Of a DNA stretch of 64,000 nt, positions 1 to 11,067 are shown in pieces. This stretch comes from Dryocosmus kuriphilus (taxonomy: Eukaryota; Arthropoda; Insecta; Hymenoptera; Cynipidae), in contig CM076190.1 of assembly GCA_038277395.1 (NCBI GenBank), positions 228,938,082 through 229,002,081 of the forward strand. Reading direction: 5' to 3'. The position numbers and the translations under genes were made by a program. The notes under the pieces were generated by a model. The model saw only the letters and a list, made by a program, of their open reading frames with translations. It was not told where the DNA came from and did no database searches. Within the stretch, counting starts at the first letter, position 1. Each line of letters opens with the position of its first letter.

Positions 1-1460
1 GAATTATATATTGCAACTTTGGTTTTATTTGCTACATTTTTACTTCTGTTAATGGCTCCTAGGCTGCCTACATCTTTATGACCTTCATTCATACGTCTGG
101 AAATTTCTCTGTCTGCCTTCCGATCAGCAGTAAATGAGTTTCCAAGATACACGAAATGATCAACTTGTTCAATTCCCTCACCGCTTGGAGATATATTGCA
201 TCCTGTTTTCTTGTCCCTTCTTTCGAACAAGATAATTTTTTTCTTATTTACTTTAATCTCTAAACCCATACTCTTCGAGCTATCATTCAGTCTGCTCAAC
301 ATTCTCTCCAAATTTTCCGCAGATTTTGCCACAAGTGCTTCATCGTCCGCAAAAGTCAAACTACATACTTTCACTGTTCCGAGATCAAGGCCTTCTGCGT
401 TTAAGCGCGCCATTGGTAGACATTTATCCATATATATATTGAATAGCCACGACGACATGATGCAACCTTGCCTGACTCCGTGCCTGGTATCAAACTAATC
501 ACTCAGTTGGACGTTTACGCTTACGCCCGCTCTACTATTTTCATTAATATTTACTTAAGAAGCCAACCATTGACTTCATGCTCTTTCAGAACATCTCAAA
601 GTTTAACTCTATCCATCTTGTTGAAAGATCTCTCCAGGAGAATGAATGTGCAGAAAACTTTTTTGTTTACTTTCCAACATTCTTCTGCAATCTGTCACAA
701 GCTAAATATTTGATCTGCACATGATCTCCCTGGCATAAGTCCGCATTAGACCTCCCATATCTTGTCTTTCGTTATTTCCATGAGTTTGCGAAAAAGTATT
801 TTGCTAAATACTTTGCCCGGGATGATAAGTAAGCTGATAGTTCTATAGTTAGAGCAGTCACCCTTATCTCTTTTTCTCTTCTAAATTGGAACGATTATCA
901 CCTTTGTCGAATCATTTGGAACTTCTCAATTCATGGCACACTTGTTCATCAATTCGCTCAACTACAAAAAAATTAATTCGTCGCCGTTTTTAAACATTTC
1001 AAACGTTCTGCTCCATAGCTTCGGCTCCATACAATTTCTCGAAAAAAGCTTTCACACAGTCCTTCACTTTGTCTGTAACCCACACCATATCGCCATCAGC
1101 ATTCTCAATTCTGATCAACTCATTACTACTTCTTCCTTTTCTAGCTTTCTTTACCCATTTCCAGAATAGCTTCTTATTTCCTTCGAAATCAGTTTGCATT
1201 TTTCTATCTTCTTCCGCTTTGATTATATTCTTGCTTTCTTTGGTTGATTTGTTTGGTTTTGTGTTTTCACCTCTATAGTCGATTCTTAATCTAGTCGTCT
1301 TCTCATTGCTGAGACCTCTGATATTATGCATTCTTATGTATGCTTGCTTCTTCTCGTTAACTGCGACGCGAATTTCATCATTCCACCAAGCATCTCTATT
1401 CATTCTGCCTACAGTCGCAGTTCCACACACTGTAGATGTGTTCTTGAAGATGATATTATT
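1..1460 (-). pseudogene. LINE A: reverse-transcriptase half of a non-LTR retrotransposon, broken and cut by the window edge
   Basis: Read on the minus strand, 999-1496 encodes the linker between endonuclease and RT (AWWNDEIR followed by a Lys/Arg-rich helix, then FWKWVKKARKG). Below it comes a frame-broken RT. Visible blocks are GVRQGC...WLFNIYM near 430-490, the catalytic box FADD at 342-353, and the thumb block FVYLGNSFT near 130-160. The protein resembles the arthropod RTE/CR1-type proteins often labelled 'craniofacial development protein 2-like'. The clade is not resolved. Reading frames are broken at several points, so it is dead. Its upstream half is at 6699-7370; the LOA-like element 1461-6684 separates them. 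Confidence 0.75.
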
Positions 1461-1553
1461 ATTATTATTATTATTATTTCGTACGGGTAGGGTCATTTAA
1501 GTCCCATAGCACTGAGGTTAGCTAATGTAACCTATTGTACTTTACCCTTCAAT

Positions 1554-4500
1554 TTAAGCCTCTCTAAGGAGGCCCGTTTCCACCATATATGCGTATATCG
1601 CCGTATATGGAATATCTGCGAAATCATCTGGTTCGCAGAATTGATTATCGAAATGCTTAGCTCTGAGGTTTACAAGCACATCACACTCGCACAGTATGTG
1701 ATGTGCTCTCTCCTCTCGGAAGCCGCATTTCTGACAGCGAGGATCGCTGTCAATTTTCATATTAATCAGGTGCTTCTTTAGGCGGCAGTGGCCCGTGAGC
1801 ATTTCCACCACAATCTTCACCCGCTTTCTTCCCATGTTCAGGAGTTTCTTAGATTTTCCTATGCATGGTTCTTTAATATATTTTTTGGAGTGTACCACAC
1901 CTCTTGTCACTCTCCAATACTCAATGTGCTCCTTTAAAAGCCATTTCTCAATGGCAAGCTTAACTGAAGCATATATGAGATTCCGCAGTATGGCTCAGGT
2001 CCATTGAAGGGTTTTATAGTCCCTCTTTTTGTAAGCGTATCCGCTCTCTCGTTGCCCTCAATTTCCTCATGCCCAGGGACCCAGATCGATTTGACCCAGT
2101 TTTCACTAGACACTAAGAGGAGTTCTTGAAGGCAACTCCAGACAAGTCTGGATGTACATTCTTCCGATAGGAAGGCTTTCAGAGCCGCTTGACTGTCAGA
2201 GCATATGTAAACGTGATGATTGGTAAATCCACGCCTACGAATCTCCTCAAGGCAGGCTTTAATGGCTATGATTTCAGCTTGGAAAAAAGTGGGAAATTTA
2301 CCCAGTGCGATTGTTATATCAGCACTGGGGTTCCTCCCGTGTACTCCAGCTCCAGTACCCAAGGAGTCTTTTGAACCGTCCGTATACCAGACGAGACCTC
2401 CTGTAGTAAATATTTTCTTTCTCCTCTGCTCATCATGCCAATCTTCCCTTTCTGGGAATACCACTTTAAATGGCTTCATGAACGAGTATTCCTTCAGCAT
2501 GCTGTCAGAGTGCATGCGAAGGATTTCATCCCCCAATAATACGCCTTTTACCAAGTCGTGTAGGTCATGGCATTCAATGTTTCCATGACCCCTTTTTAGG
2601 GAGTGTCTATACGCTTCCGCCACAGCCCTCTGTCTAATTAAGATGTGCAGCGGCGATATGCTCAAGATAGTCTCCAATGCCGCTGTTGGAGTTGTCCTCA
2701 TTGAACCAGTGATTGCCAGGCAAAAGACCCTTTGTAGGCTCTCCAACTGGTTACTGGTGCTTGTGAGGCTTGCTCTATGCCCACAGGTCAATGAGGCATA
2801 GGTTATAATTGGTCTAATGATTATTGTGTACAACAAATACACTACCTTGGGCTTTAATCCCCAATTCTTTCCGATTGCACCTCTGCAAGCCCAGAAGGCT
2901 GCTTTGGCCTTTTTAACGATTGCGTCCACATGCATCTTCCAAGTCAATTTAGGGTCGAAAATAACGCCTAAATACTTAGCCGATGTCGAGAAATCGACTT
3001 TCTTGCCGTAGAACGTGGGATTCACGAGATCAGGCAGATTCCTGCGTCTCGTAAAAACCAAAAGTTCAGTTTTATCTGGATTAGCAGATAGGGCATGGTC
3101 GTTGCACCAACATTCTAGGATGTTGAGAGCATTTTGCATGAGTCCGATCAACGTTCCTTCATGTTTACCTGTTATCAGAATAACAAGCTCATCTACATAA
3201 TCTTGCGTGTAGTATCCTAATTCATTTAACCTACGTATTAGGTCATCAATGACGAGTGCCCACAGGGTGGAGGATAGTACGCCTCCCTGTGGGCACCCCT
3301 TTTTAATCTTCGCTCTAACGTTATATCCGTGAAGCGAAGATTGGACTATTCTGTTGCACAACATTGAGCGCAACCATCTGTTAACCGTGGAGCCTACACA
3401 ATGACTCTTAGCAGAATCGAATATAGACTCCGTTGGGGTGTTACTAAAGGCACCCTTTACGTCTAAAAACGCTGCAATCGCGACCTCCCCTAATCGTCCT
3501 GCCTTTTGAACGCGGGAGGCAAATGCGAAAAGTGCGTCAATAGTTGATTTACCTTTCTGTGAGGCAAACTGATTACTATGAAGTGGTTTGTTTGGTAAAA
3601 TTACCTCCTTCATATGAAAATCTACTAACTTTTCTAATGTTTTTAACATAAAAGAAGTTAGGCTAATTGGTCTGAATGACTTGGCCTCATAGTATGAGTC
3701 CCTCCCCGGTTTTGGTATGAAAATCGCTTTGACTCTCCTCCATGCTGCAGGGGTATATCCCATAGCTATGCACGCTCTAAAGATGTTACATAACGCTCTA
3801 ATTAGAACGTCCGACCCTTCTTGAATCAACGCCGGAAAAATACCGTCTTCTCCGGCGGCTTTGTATGGATTGAAGTGTCGAACAACCCACCTGATTTTTG
3901 AATGTGTTACAATCCGGCTTGCCGTTCTCCAATCATTCCCATTGGCCCTATGAGCTGGGCCGTCGGTGGAATTTAACCTACCGGCCTCTTCCTCCAACTG
4001 ACTCTCAGATCCGGAACCAGGAAAGTGAACACTCATGAGGTGTTCAAGGATTTCGCTAGCCGTTTCTGTCATATCTCCTGTTGGCAGTGTTAATGCCCTC
4101 AGTTGACATGCTGGATTTTTCTTTAGGGCTCTCTGGAGTTTAGCAGTATCAGGTACGTTTTGAGTGCCCTGGCAATGCCCCCCTCAATGGGATCCTTTTA
4201 GCCGATCGTATTTCGTTAGTATATTTTGCTATACTAGCTCTATACGCTTCCCCATTACCAGTTTTCCTGGCTCTATTAAATAGTCTCCTAGTTTCTTTTT
4301 TTAAAACCTGAAGTCTATTATTCCACCAAGGAGCATCCTTGTCTATTTTCTTAATACGAAGAGGACAGTTTTCCTCATACGATTTATGTATAGCCAGATT
4401 GACCACATCCACAGCAAATTCTAGCTGATTGGTTGATCCGATCCTTCCAGGAATAATTGCCAAGGCCTCCCCAAGATCCTCCCTGTATTTATCCCAGTCG

Positions 4501-5236
4501 GCGCTCTTGGGTTCCTATACCTGATTGGATCAGAAGCGTCAGCAGTCAGTGAAAAGCATATATGCCTGTGATCTGACAGGGATGTCTCCGGCGATACATG
4601 CCATTCCCCGAACGCTTCACTAATGGATATAGAGCATATAGTGATGTCAATAACCTCGTTACACCTAGCTGTCACAAAGGTTGGAGTATTTCCGCGATTT
4701 AATATAGTTAAATCGGTAGTTGAAAGGTAATCTAAAAGATACTCACCTCTACTGTTGATGTCCTTACTGCTCCATATCGTGTGATGCGCGTTTGCGTCAC
4801 ATCCGATAATCATCGGCCATCCTTTTGAACTGCAATAATCTAACAAATGTCTTAACTCTTCTGATGGTGGTGGGAGTAGGGAGTCGAATGGCAGGTACGC
4901 AGAGCAAATCACCAAGGGATGTCGTTTTCCTCCCTTCATGTGCTGGGTCTTGATCGCTACAAGGTCTCTACCACAAATCCTTGGCAAGCAAACAAAGTCA
5001 ATGTCCCTTCTAACATATATGGCTGTCCGAGGGTTTTCATTCGTTCTATTGTAAACTATAGATCCATGCTTCTGGCTTATGCCCTTCACCTCCTCCTTGT
5101 AGCTCCAAGGTTCTTGGATCTGTGCAAAAGCTGTCTTTTCCACTGTAATGCGTCTGCTTAATACGGCTGATGCACCTTTACAGTGATGCAGGTTTATTTG
5201 GATAAAATCCAAACCCGAACTTCTGGTGCTGTCCAT
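1554..5236 (-). pseudogene. ORF2 of the LOA-like element: endonuclease, RT, RNase H and C-terminal zinc knuckle
   Basis: The start ATG at 5236 overlaps the ORF1 stop. The APE-type endonuclease (4421-5236) shows QINLHH, the IQEPW glutamate, GCDANAHHTIW and the terminal SDHRH. A linker with APWWNNRLQ lies at 4149-4463. RT and RNase H share one 712-residue frame (1934-4072). RT blocks include FRPISLTSF and GCPQGGVLS. The catalytic box reads YVDE (3188-3199) instead of YADD. RNase H keeps its YTDGS, AEIIAI, SDSQAA and ERADTL acidic residues. The C-terminal piece (1554-1910) carries a C-X2-C-X8-H-X4-C knuckle. Frameshifts near 4450, 4110 and 1940 and the altered RT box make the copy inactive. Confidence 0.85.
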
Positions 5237-5238
5237 TA
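5234..5238 (-). promoter_or_regulatory. Overlapping stop/start TAATG between ORF1 and ORF2
   Basis: The ORF1 stop TAA (5238-5236) shares its last A with the ORF2 start ATG (5236-5234). The same UAAUG arrangement drives coupled termination and reinitiation in the R1-clade element SART1 of silkworm. A similar mechanism for ORF2 translation here is an inference. Confidence 0.6.
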
Positions 5239-6221
5239 CGAGGCACCAACATCCATTTGTAGACCCGAGGGCAGCTGTTCTTCCGCTGTCACCGTTGTGC
5301 TCTTTCTTTTAGAGAGAATCTTCATCTGGATTCTTCGCATCCCCAGATAAGGTCTGCAGTCGATCCTCTCGATGTGCTCGACGATTGAAGGTTCCACACC
5401 CAAGACCAACTGGGTTGACTTGGTGTCCTTCTTTACGTCGATAATGGTCCAATCCTCCACCTTTAGGGTGGGGTTTTGACCGCCATCCTCTTGAGGATGG
5501 ATGCCGGTTCCTCGGATATGCCTTGGATCCATGCGATGATCTTGACTGGCATGGGAAGGTCCTTAGAATCAATAACCTTGATTCTCGCACCCTCCCAATG
5601 TCTCAAACCCTCGACCGCCCCGATGAGCCATACCCTAGACACCTCATCCGCACAGACGACAGCCATCACCCCATTTCTGCTACGGCAATCCTCAAACCTC
5701 GGGATAATGTCACCAGGTTTTACTCCGGCGATCATTCTCTCGAGGGCTGCTTCCACAGCCGTTGCTTGCTCCGAACTGAGCTTCTCTTGTGGGAAGTCTT
5801 CCGGAACAATGGCCATCTTCAGATGGCTTTGAAGGGCGAGACTATATGAGTCTCGGGTATCAGCGACCTTACCCCTCTTACTCTCCCTCTCTTGATTAGG
5901 TGTACTGCCGTCACACCGAGACCGTTTTGGGGTCTCAGGTTTAGGAACTTCGCCGCGCTGCAATTGCAGCTGCTGGCGTTGGTACCTTCTTCTGGCGGCA
6001 GTACTATACTTTCTTTTCTTAGGGCCTCCAACAGCTCCAGCTTTCTCAGTGGCTTTGGCTTCGTTAATGTGACTAATTAAAGTCTCATTTCCAGCTGTAC
6101 CACCCGAGGTAGCCGGAACCGTGTCGGCCCCTTGTTGATTCAAAGGTGATTTAACACCTTTATTAGTCTCCGCACTGTCGAGAGAAGATGAAGTGTTCAC
6201 GACAGGTGTCATTGAAGTCAC
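5236..6221 (-). pseudogene. ORF1 of the LOA-like element (RNA-binding / DUF4780-like), frameshifted
   Basis: The ATG is at 6221. The first frame runs to 5463 and gives a low-complexity Ser/Thr/Gly N terminus. A basic stretch follows (KKRKYSTAARRRYQRQQ, about residues 65-85) that could bind RNA or act as a nuclear signal. A folded domain starts near residue 135 (AIVPEDFPQEKLSSEQ) and looks like the DUF4780 domain found in arthropod LINE ORF1 proteins. A one-base shift near 5475 moves the rest of that domain (KVEDWTIIDVKKD...) into another frame, which runs to the stop at 5236. No CCHC zinc knuckles are visible. Inferred role: nucleic-acid chaperone of the retrotransposition particle. Confidence 0.7.
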
Positions 6222-6684
6222 CCGTTCGGTGTTTGTTTTTTATTTTCATTTTCGGAATCCATATTGTTCCCACGATTAGCTAGGGAATTAAGAGGTCCAT
6301 CCCCACAGAGCCCCGCTTGTGGGGATAAGGCACTTTTACACTGGGAGGTTGCCCGGTATCCCAGGACACCATTGGAGTCACCATTCCTTGGTAACACTCA
6401 GCCTTCGACACGGTCGTTCACGTCTTGGCGTAGGGGCTGCTTTTTGGGAATCGAGTGCCACTCGACGTTCGCTGCTTGGTCGAATTCCCGCTGATACTTC
6501 CCCCTTACTAACCAACAACTCCTAACGAAAGGGTCGTTCTCGCTGCGGCTTCCAGGCCGTTGTTATCCGCGGAAATTCTTAGGCCTCCTCACCACGACCA
6601 GGTCCGAACTCTTCTTCTCCTTAGGCAGGGAAATTTAATTCCCCGTTATAGGGAGTAGAAGAGTTCACCCGTCCCATAGAGGAG
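6222..6684 (-). other. 5' leader of the LOA-like element, with a GC-rich hairpin
   Basis: This stretch lies between the 5' target duplication and the ORF1 ATG and has no convincing reading frame. It includes an 8-bp perfect stem, TCCCCACA (6300-6307) with TGTGGGGA (6318-6325), around a 10-nt loop. It is presumably the internal promoter and 5' UTR, which in this class lies downstream of the transcription start. Confidence 0.5.
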
Positions 6685-6698
6685 GAAGATGATATTAT

Positions 6699-7370
6699 GT
6701 AATATCGTCCATGCGCCCTCTAAATTTTTATTTTCTAATTCTTTATTCCAGTTCCTTCTGTTTTGATGTAAATAGACTCTTAGTTTGTCACGATAATCTA
6801 TTTGTGTTTCGTAGTTCAGCAATTTCTCTGTCTTGATTCGCGATTCTTTTGCTTTCTTAATTTTTCTTTTCCTCTATCTTTGTCCTAGGCTAATCTTCGA
6901 AACTACGAGATAGTGGCCTGTTCTACACTCAGGACCCTTAATTACACTTGCATCTGTAATTAGGTCTCTCAATCTCTCATCCGCTACAATAAAGTCGATC
7001 ATAGTGCGACTTTCGACTATAGGCAACGTATAAATGTGATCATTTTATGCTTGAACCAAGTATTTGTAATGAACAAACCTTGTTCTCAGCATGAGCTAAT
7101 CAATTTTTCCCTGCTTCCATTTTTTTTTAGGGTCTTCCAACTTACCGACTACTTTCTTCGGACCTTCGCGTTGCACGACAACCCAGCCATTCATATTTAC
7201 GAGCATAATTATTCTTTCCCCAGGATCACTACTAACTAAGATATCATTCAATGAATCCCAGTAGGCATCCTTTTCTTCACTGCTTTCGTCATCAACTGGA
7301 GCGTAACATGCTATAATAAACAGTCTTCTGATTCACACTTTCATTCTGACGTTATGTGGATGATACTCTT
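6699..7370 (-). pseudogene. LINE A: endonuclease half, the upstream continuation of 1-1460
   Basis: Minus-strand fragments read as an APE-type endonuclease interrupted by stops. Recognisable pieces are LFIIACYAPVDDESSEEKDAYW (about 7230-7330), MIDFIVADERLRDLITDASV (about 6940-7010) and ECRTGHYLVVSKI (about 6880-6930). The last is the equivalent of the SDH-type terminal motif. The N terminus of the domain is missing, so LINE A is 5'-truncated or degraded beyond 7370. Continuity with 1-1460 is shown by the frame that rejoins once the inserted element is removed. Confidence 0.65.
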
Positions 7371-8160
7371 TTTGTTATTCTAAAAACAAACTTAGATTAC
7401 GTTTTAGAAATGTTTAATTCGTACAATCCGACAATTAAATTTACGCATAAAGTGGAATAAGCTAACTGAATTTCCTTTTTAAATGCTACAGCTATACAAA
7501 AATCAGAAAACGACATTATTACTAATTGCTTTAAAAAAGAAGCATTCTCCGGTAGATATGAAAAAATTTCTTCTAATCATCCAGTTCAACAAAAAGGAGC
7601 TATAATACTAAATTGAGTAAATACAGCCTTATCTTTACCACATTCCTCTTTTCATAATGACAGTCTTAAGTTTATTGAAATGCTTTGTTTCTCGATAATT
7701 ATCTGAAACAATTCATACTTACAAACATTTAAAAAGACTTAAATAAATTTTATGAATCTAATATAATATCCAAAAATAACACATCAATAACAAACCAATT
7801 GTTTAAAGATGTTATTTCAAATCCATTTATTGGCTTTTTTTTAATGGTCTTTATCGATAAGAAGAACTTTAGCAGATTTTAACATCACATATTTATTTAA
7901 AAGTTGACCTGAACTGAATACATGTATAAAATTGGGAAAGATTCCCTGGAAAAAGTACAATTTTCGAATGATAATTTTAAATTTCATATAAAAATTATAA
8001 TAAATGCTATACAGCTCAAACTGGAAGACTGTTAGGCATACGAAAAAAATGAAAATTTAAAAATGCAAACATATAACCAAAATGTCATAAGGAAATCATA
8101 AAATACTGACTTGAGCTAAAACATGAATTTGCTTGTGACAATATAGAAATTATACATAAA
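7371..8160. other. AT-rich stretch, no gene seen
   Basis: It has no open frame of interest, no clear tandem repeat and no TE protein motif. It may be the outer part of repeat copy 1 or decayed LINE sequence. Confidence 0.4.
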
Positions 8161-9202
8161 AAATCTGCCCGCTTCGGGGGTACATTCTCATCGCGCGCTG
8201 CGCGCGCCGCGCTTCACGCGAAGTATCAGCGCGCCTAGGGCGCGCGTCTGATGGCACTTGCGCTTCGCGCTCGATATGTTATTAATCTTTAAATTGAAGA
8301 TCAAACCATTGATCAGTGTAGTTTGGTAACTTTTATCTTAATCTTTCAAACCACCTACATTTTTCTAATGAAATTATTAAATTGAAATTTTAATAAAAAT
8401 TACAAAAGAAATTTTTTTACTTAAGGCTCTATCGACCTTAAGGAATACATTCTCATCATGACACTCGCGCTTCGCTCTCGACGCCTAATTTTTTTTCCAT
8501 TGTAGAATGGTAAAGTTTTTTTTTTGTGATCTTTGAGGTCAGTGATCTTTCAGGGAAGCTTGTTCATGTCGAAGGGCAAATTGCTTCGGAGTCACTGGGC
8601 GATTTTGAGCGATGTGTTATTGTTATAGTGGTGGAAAACTTTCAAAGCCCGAAAAAGGGAGGGAGTATAAACTAATATAAAATACAATACAATTTACCTT
8701 TATAACGTCTTTAAAAAATGTTTGTAATGTTACCACACTTTAACTACATTTTTGTATACTAAATTTAGATTTCAGGCAAATTTATCTGAAATTACAACAC
8801 ATGTGTAGCAAAATCTGCGGTCATAATTTTTATAATTTAATTTTCAAATTTCATATGTTACGGATTTAATATTTTTGATAACTGAACTATAATATATCAT
8901 TTTCTTTGCTGATAGCTTCAGCTGAAACCATTTTCAGCATCTTAATCATAAAATAAACAGGTTGAACAATTCTGCTTCTTCATATTTTCTCATATCTTGC
9001 ATATTTTTGCTGAAAATTGGATATCTTTATATTTAGTAGCATATTTCTCAAATAAGTCAAAAACTATGGGAGTTCAACAAAAAAGTATAGATAGTAATTT
9101 TTTAGATGTTTTTGAGGTGAACAACTTTGTTTATTATCATTTCTTTTGTATTTTGCATATTTTGGCGGAAAATTTGAATTTTTGACTTTTCAATAGCGTT
9201 AA

Positions 9203-10000
9203 GACAAAATTTGTAGATTTTTTTGAGATAAACAATTTTAGTTATATACATATTTTGTGCATCTCGCATAGTTTAGCCCGAAAATGGATTTTTTGATTTT
9301 GTGAAAACTGTCCTTGATGGATAAAACCATTTTGATGGATTAAAACCAAAGCCGTACGCTTAATCAAGAAATGGTTAAAACCAAATTTGTAGACCTTTTG
9401 GAGTTAAACAATTTTGTATATTATCATTGTTTTCTTATCCCGAACATTTTGGCGGGAAATCACAGTTTCTTATGTTTAATAACATTTTTTTGATTGAAAG
9501 AAAAACAGTGCACTTTATCAAAAAACGGTTAAGACAAAATTTTTAGATTTTTTTAAAATAAATAATTTTATTTATACATATATTTTGCTCATCTTGCATA
9601 GTTTAGCCCAAAAATGGATTTCTTCGATTTTGTGAAAACCTTTTTTGATGGATAAGTCCATTTTTATGGATTAAAACCAAAACGGTACATTTGATCAAGA
9701 AATAGTTAAAACAAAATTTGTAGATATTTTGAAGATGAACAACTTTGGTTATTACCATTTTTTTCATATCTTGAATATTTTGGCGGGAAACTACAGTTTC
9801 TTATTTTTAATAACGTTTTCTCGATTAAAACAAAAACCGTCCATTTTATCAAAAAAACAGTTAAGACAAAATTTGTAGATTTTTTTGGCGCGAACAATTT
9901 TAGTTATATACATATTTTGTGTATCTCGTATAGTTTAGCCGAAAAACGGATTTCTTGATTTTGTGAAAACCGTTTTTGATGGATAAAACCATAACCGTTG
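9203..10000 (+). repeat. 331-bp tandem repeat made of two diverged ~165-bp halves
   Basis: The word GTTTAGCC recurs at 9271, 9601 and 9933, a period of about 331 bp. Within each unit, the phrase ACAAAATTTGTAGAT or a close variant recurs every 150-180 bp (near 9206, 9378, 9531, 9711 and 9862). It alternates between a 'GTTTAGCC' half and a 'TTTGGCGGGAAA' half. This is the structure of a dimeric satellite. Copy 3 of the repeat (59105-60262) has a shorter version of the same array. Confidence 0.7.
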
Positions 10001-10119
10001 GTCAAACGTGGCTGGTTAACGTACTCTTCCTTACTTTTTACACTTTAAAGAAGTGTGCCAGAGCGCAATCGAATCCGATTAGTCCTGCGAAAGTTATCGT
10101 GTCCACAGACTACGGCGAC

Positions 10120-10172
10120 AACAACAACGACAACGACAACAAGGACAACGACAACAACAACGACAGACAGAC
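10120..10172 (+). repeat. CAACGA-type microsatellite
   Basis: This is a run of imperfect CAACGA/CAACAA units inside repeat copy 1. The same position in copy 3 (60118-60145) has a shorter run, so it belongs to the repeat family. Confidence 0.7.
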
Positions 10173-10292
10173 ACCAACGTAAAACCTTTTTTTTTTCGGA
10201 TTCAGGGGGTCATGGAACGTCGAGATTTCATGAAATCCGCGAAAGTTAGTTTTCACATAAAACTAATACCTTCTCATTGAGATGAGAATGTA

Positions 10293-11067
10293 AAAATAAA
10301 ACACACTTAAAAAACTAGTTGCCGAAATGTTTTTCATTAAGAAATAAAACAAAAATACTATCAATGTATAACAGATTTTAGCAACTATAGTCCAATATAC
10401 AAAGTTTTTTGGACTTCATTGTCTGAATATATTTTACAGGTTATGTTATGTTACGCAATTTTCTGCAACTCTAGCCCTGAACGAGCTAGAACACAGAAAA
10501 AACTAAACTTAAGTTTTGTTGCAGGTGTCACCATTACGTAGAGCGTCCTCAGATTGCAGATAGAGGAACGGCACCTGAGGTTAATTGCGAATACAAGAAT
10601 AATCAGTCACGGACAGCAGATAGGAATTAGTCTTGGGTGTGGTGAGCCCACCCAGGTAGAAAATAAGCACACGACAGCCATGGTTTTGGAGGACTTACCC
10701 TTTCGCGTCCATACGCAATGGGTGGATCTATCAAGCGGTGGTACAGCGTGTATCAACTTACAAACACTATCCGAACCAAAACCTGTAGTGGCAAAATCCT
10801 GCTGCCCCATTGGACACCACAGCGATGACACTGCTCACAAGGGATGTGTGGAATCATTTGCCTGTAGAAACAACGTGACATTGATGGCAGTGTGACGCAC
10901 TGCCTTGCAGGGGGACATTAGGATACGGAGCAGAAACCATAATGTGTCTGACGAAAAGTTGATACGGTCCTTGTCAAAGTCGGAAAGCTCCCATACCTAG
11001 GGAGGTATGGGGGTTATCACTCTTGGGACGGTGGACACATCTGCTTTCGGAACAGGACCTCTAACGT
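10293..11067 (+). other. Non-coding stretch and probable 5' leader of a LINE fragment
   Basis: 10293-10430 is AT-rich with nothing recognisable. From about 10440 the composition becomes balanced and continues into the endonuclease frame at 11068, as expected for a LINE 5' UTR. A perfect 9-bp stem, CCCATACCT (10990-10998) with AGGTATGGG (11003-11011), has a 4-nt loop. The 113-codon open frame at 10554-10895 has no recognisable features and is not called as a gene. Confidence 0.4.

Larger units (their letters stand above)
1461..6684 (-). mobile_element. LOA/R1-type non-LTR retrotransposon, full length but decayed, inserted in LINE A
   Basis: The element has a 5' leader (6222-6684), ORF1 (5236-6221), ORF2 (1554-5236), a short 3' UTR (1480-1553) and a 3' tail of about eight AAT units on the element strand (1455-1478). 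A 14-bp direct repeat, GAAGATGATATTAT, flanks it at 1446-1459 and 6685-6698 and is the target-site duplication. Removing the element and one repeat copy rejoins LINE A in one open frame, which confirms both edges. An ORF2 with N-terminal endonuclease, RT, RNase H and a C-terminal Cys-His knuckle is typical of the I/LOA/R1 group. The AAT-type tail also fits that group. LOA is my best guess, not proven. Confidence 0.85.
8161..10292 (+). repeat. Unclassified dispersed repeat, copy 1 (CpG-rich head, 331-bp tandem core)
   Basis: It starts with a strikingly CpG-rich block (8168-8275) built from GCGC words and the motif GCGCTTCGCGCTC, in otherwise AT-rich DNA. AT-rich sequence and a tandem core follow (9203-10000). 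The tail carries a conserved GTTAACG...AAAGAAGTGTGCCA segment and an ACAACG-type microsatellite. The same order occurs at 27165-29537 and 59105-60262. TACATTCTCATC at 8181-8192 is the exact reverse complement of GATGAGAATGTA at 10281-10292, which may mark inverted ends. A second copy of the motif lies inside, at 8446-8457. No transposase is visible, so it may be a non-autonomous DNA element. Confidence 0.6.

Noticed and set aside
196..498. Plus-strand frames over 1-1500
   Set aside because: Antisense to the LINE A RT; the motifs are on the minus strand.
10554..10895. 113-codon plus frame as a gene
   Set aside because: No motif, overlapped by an equally open minus frame, and placed in a probable LINE leader.
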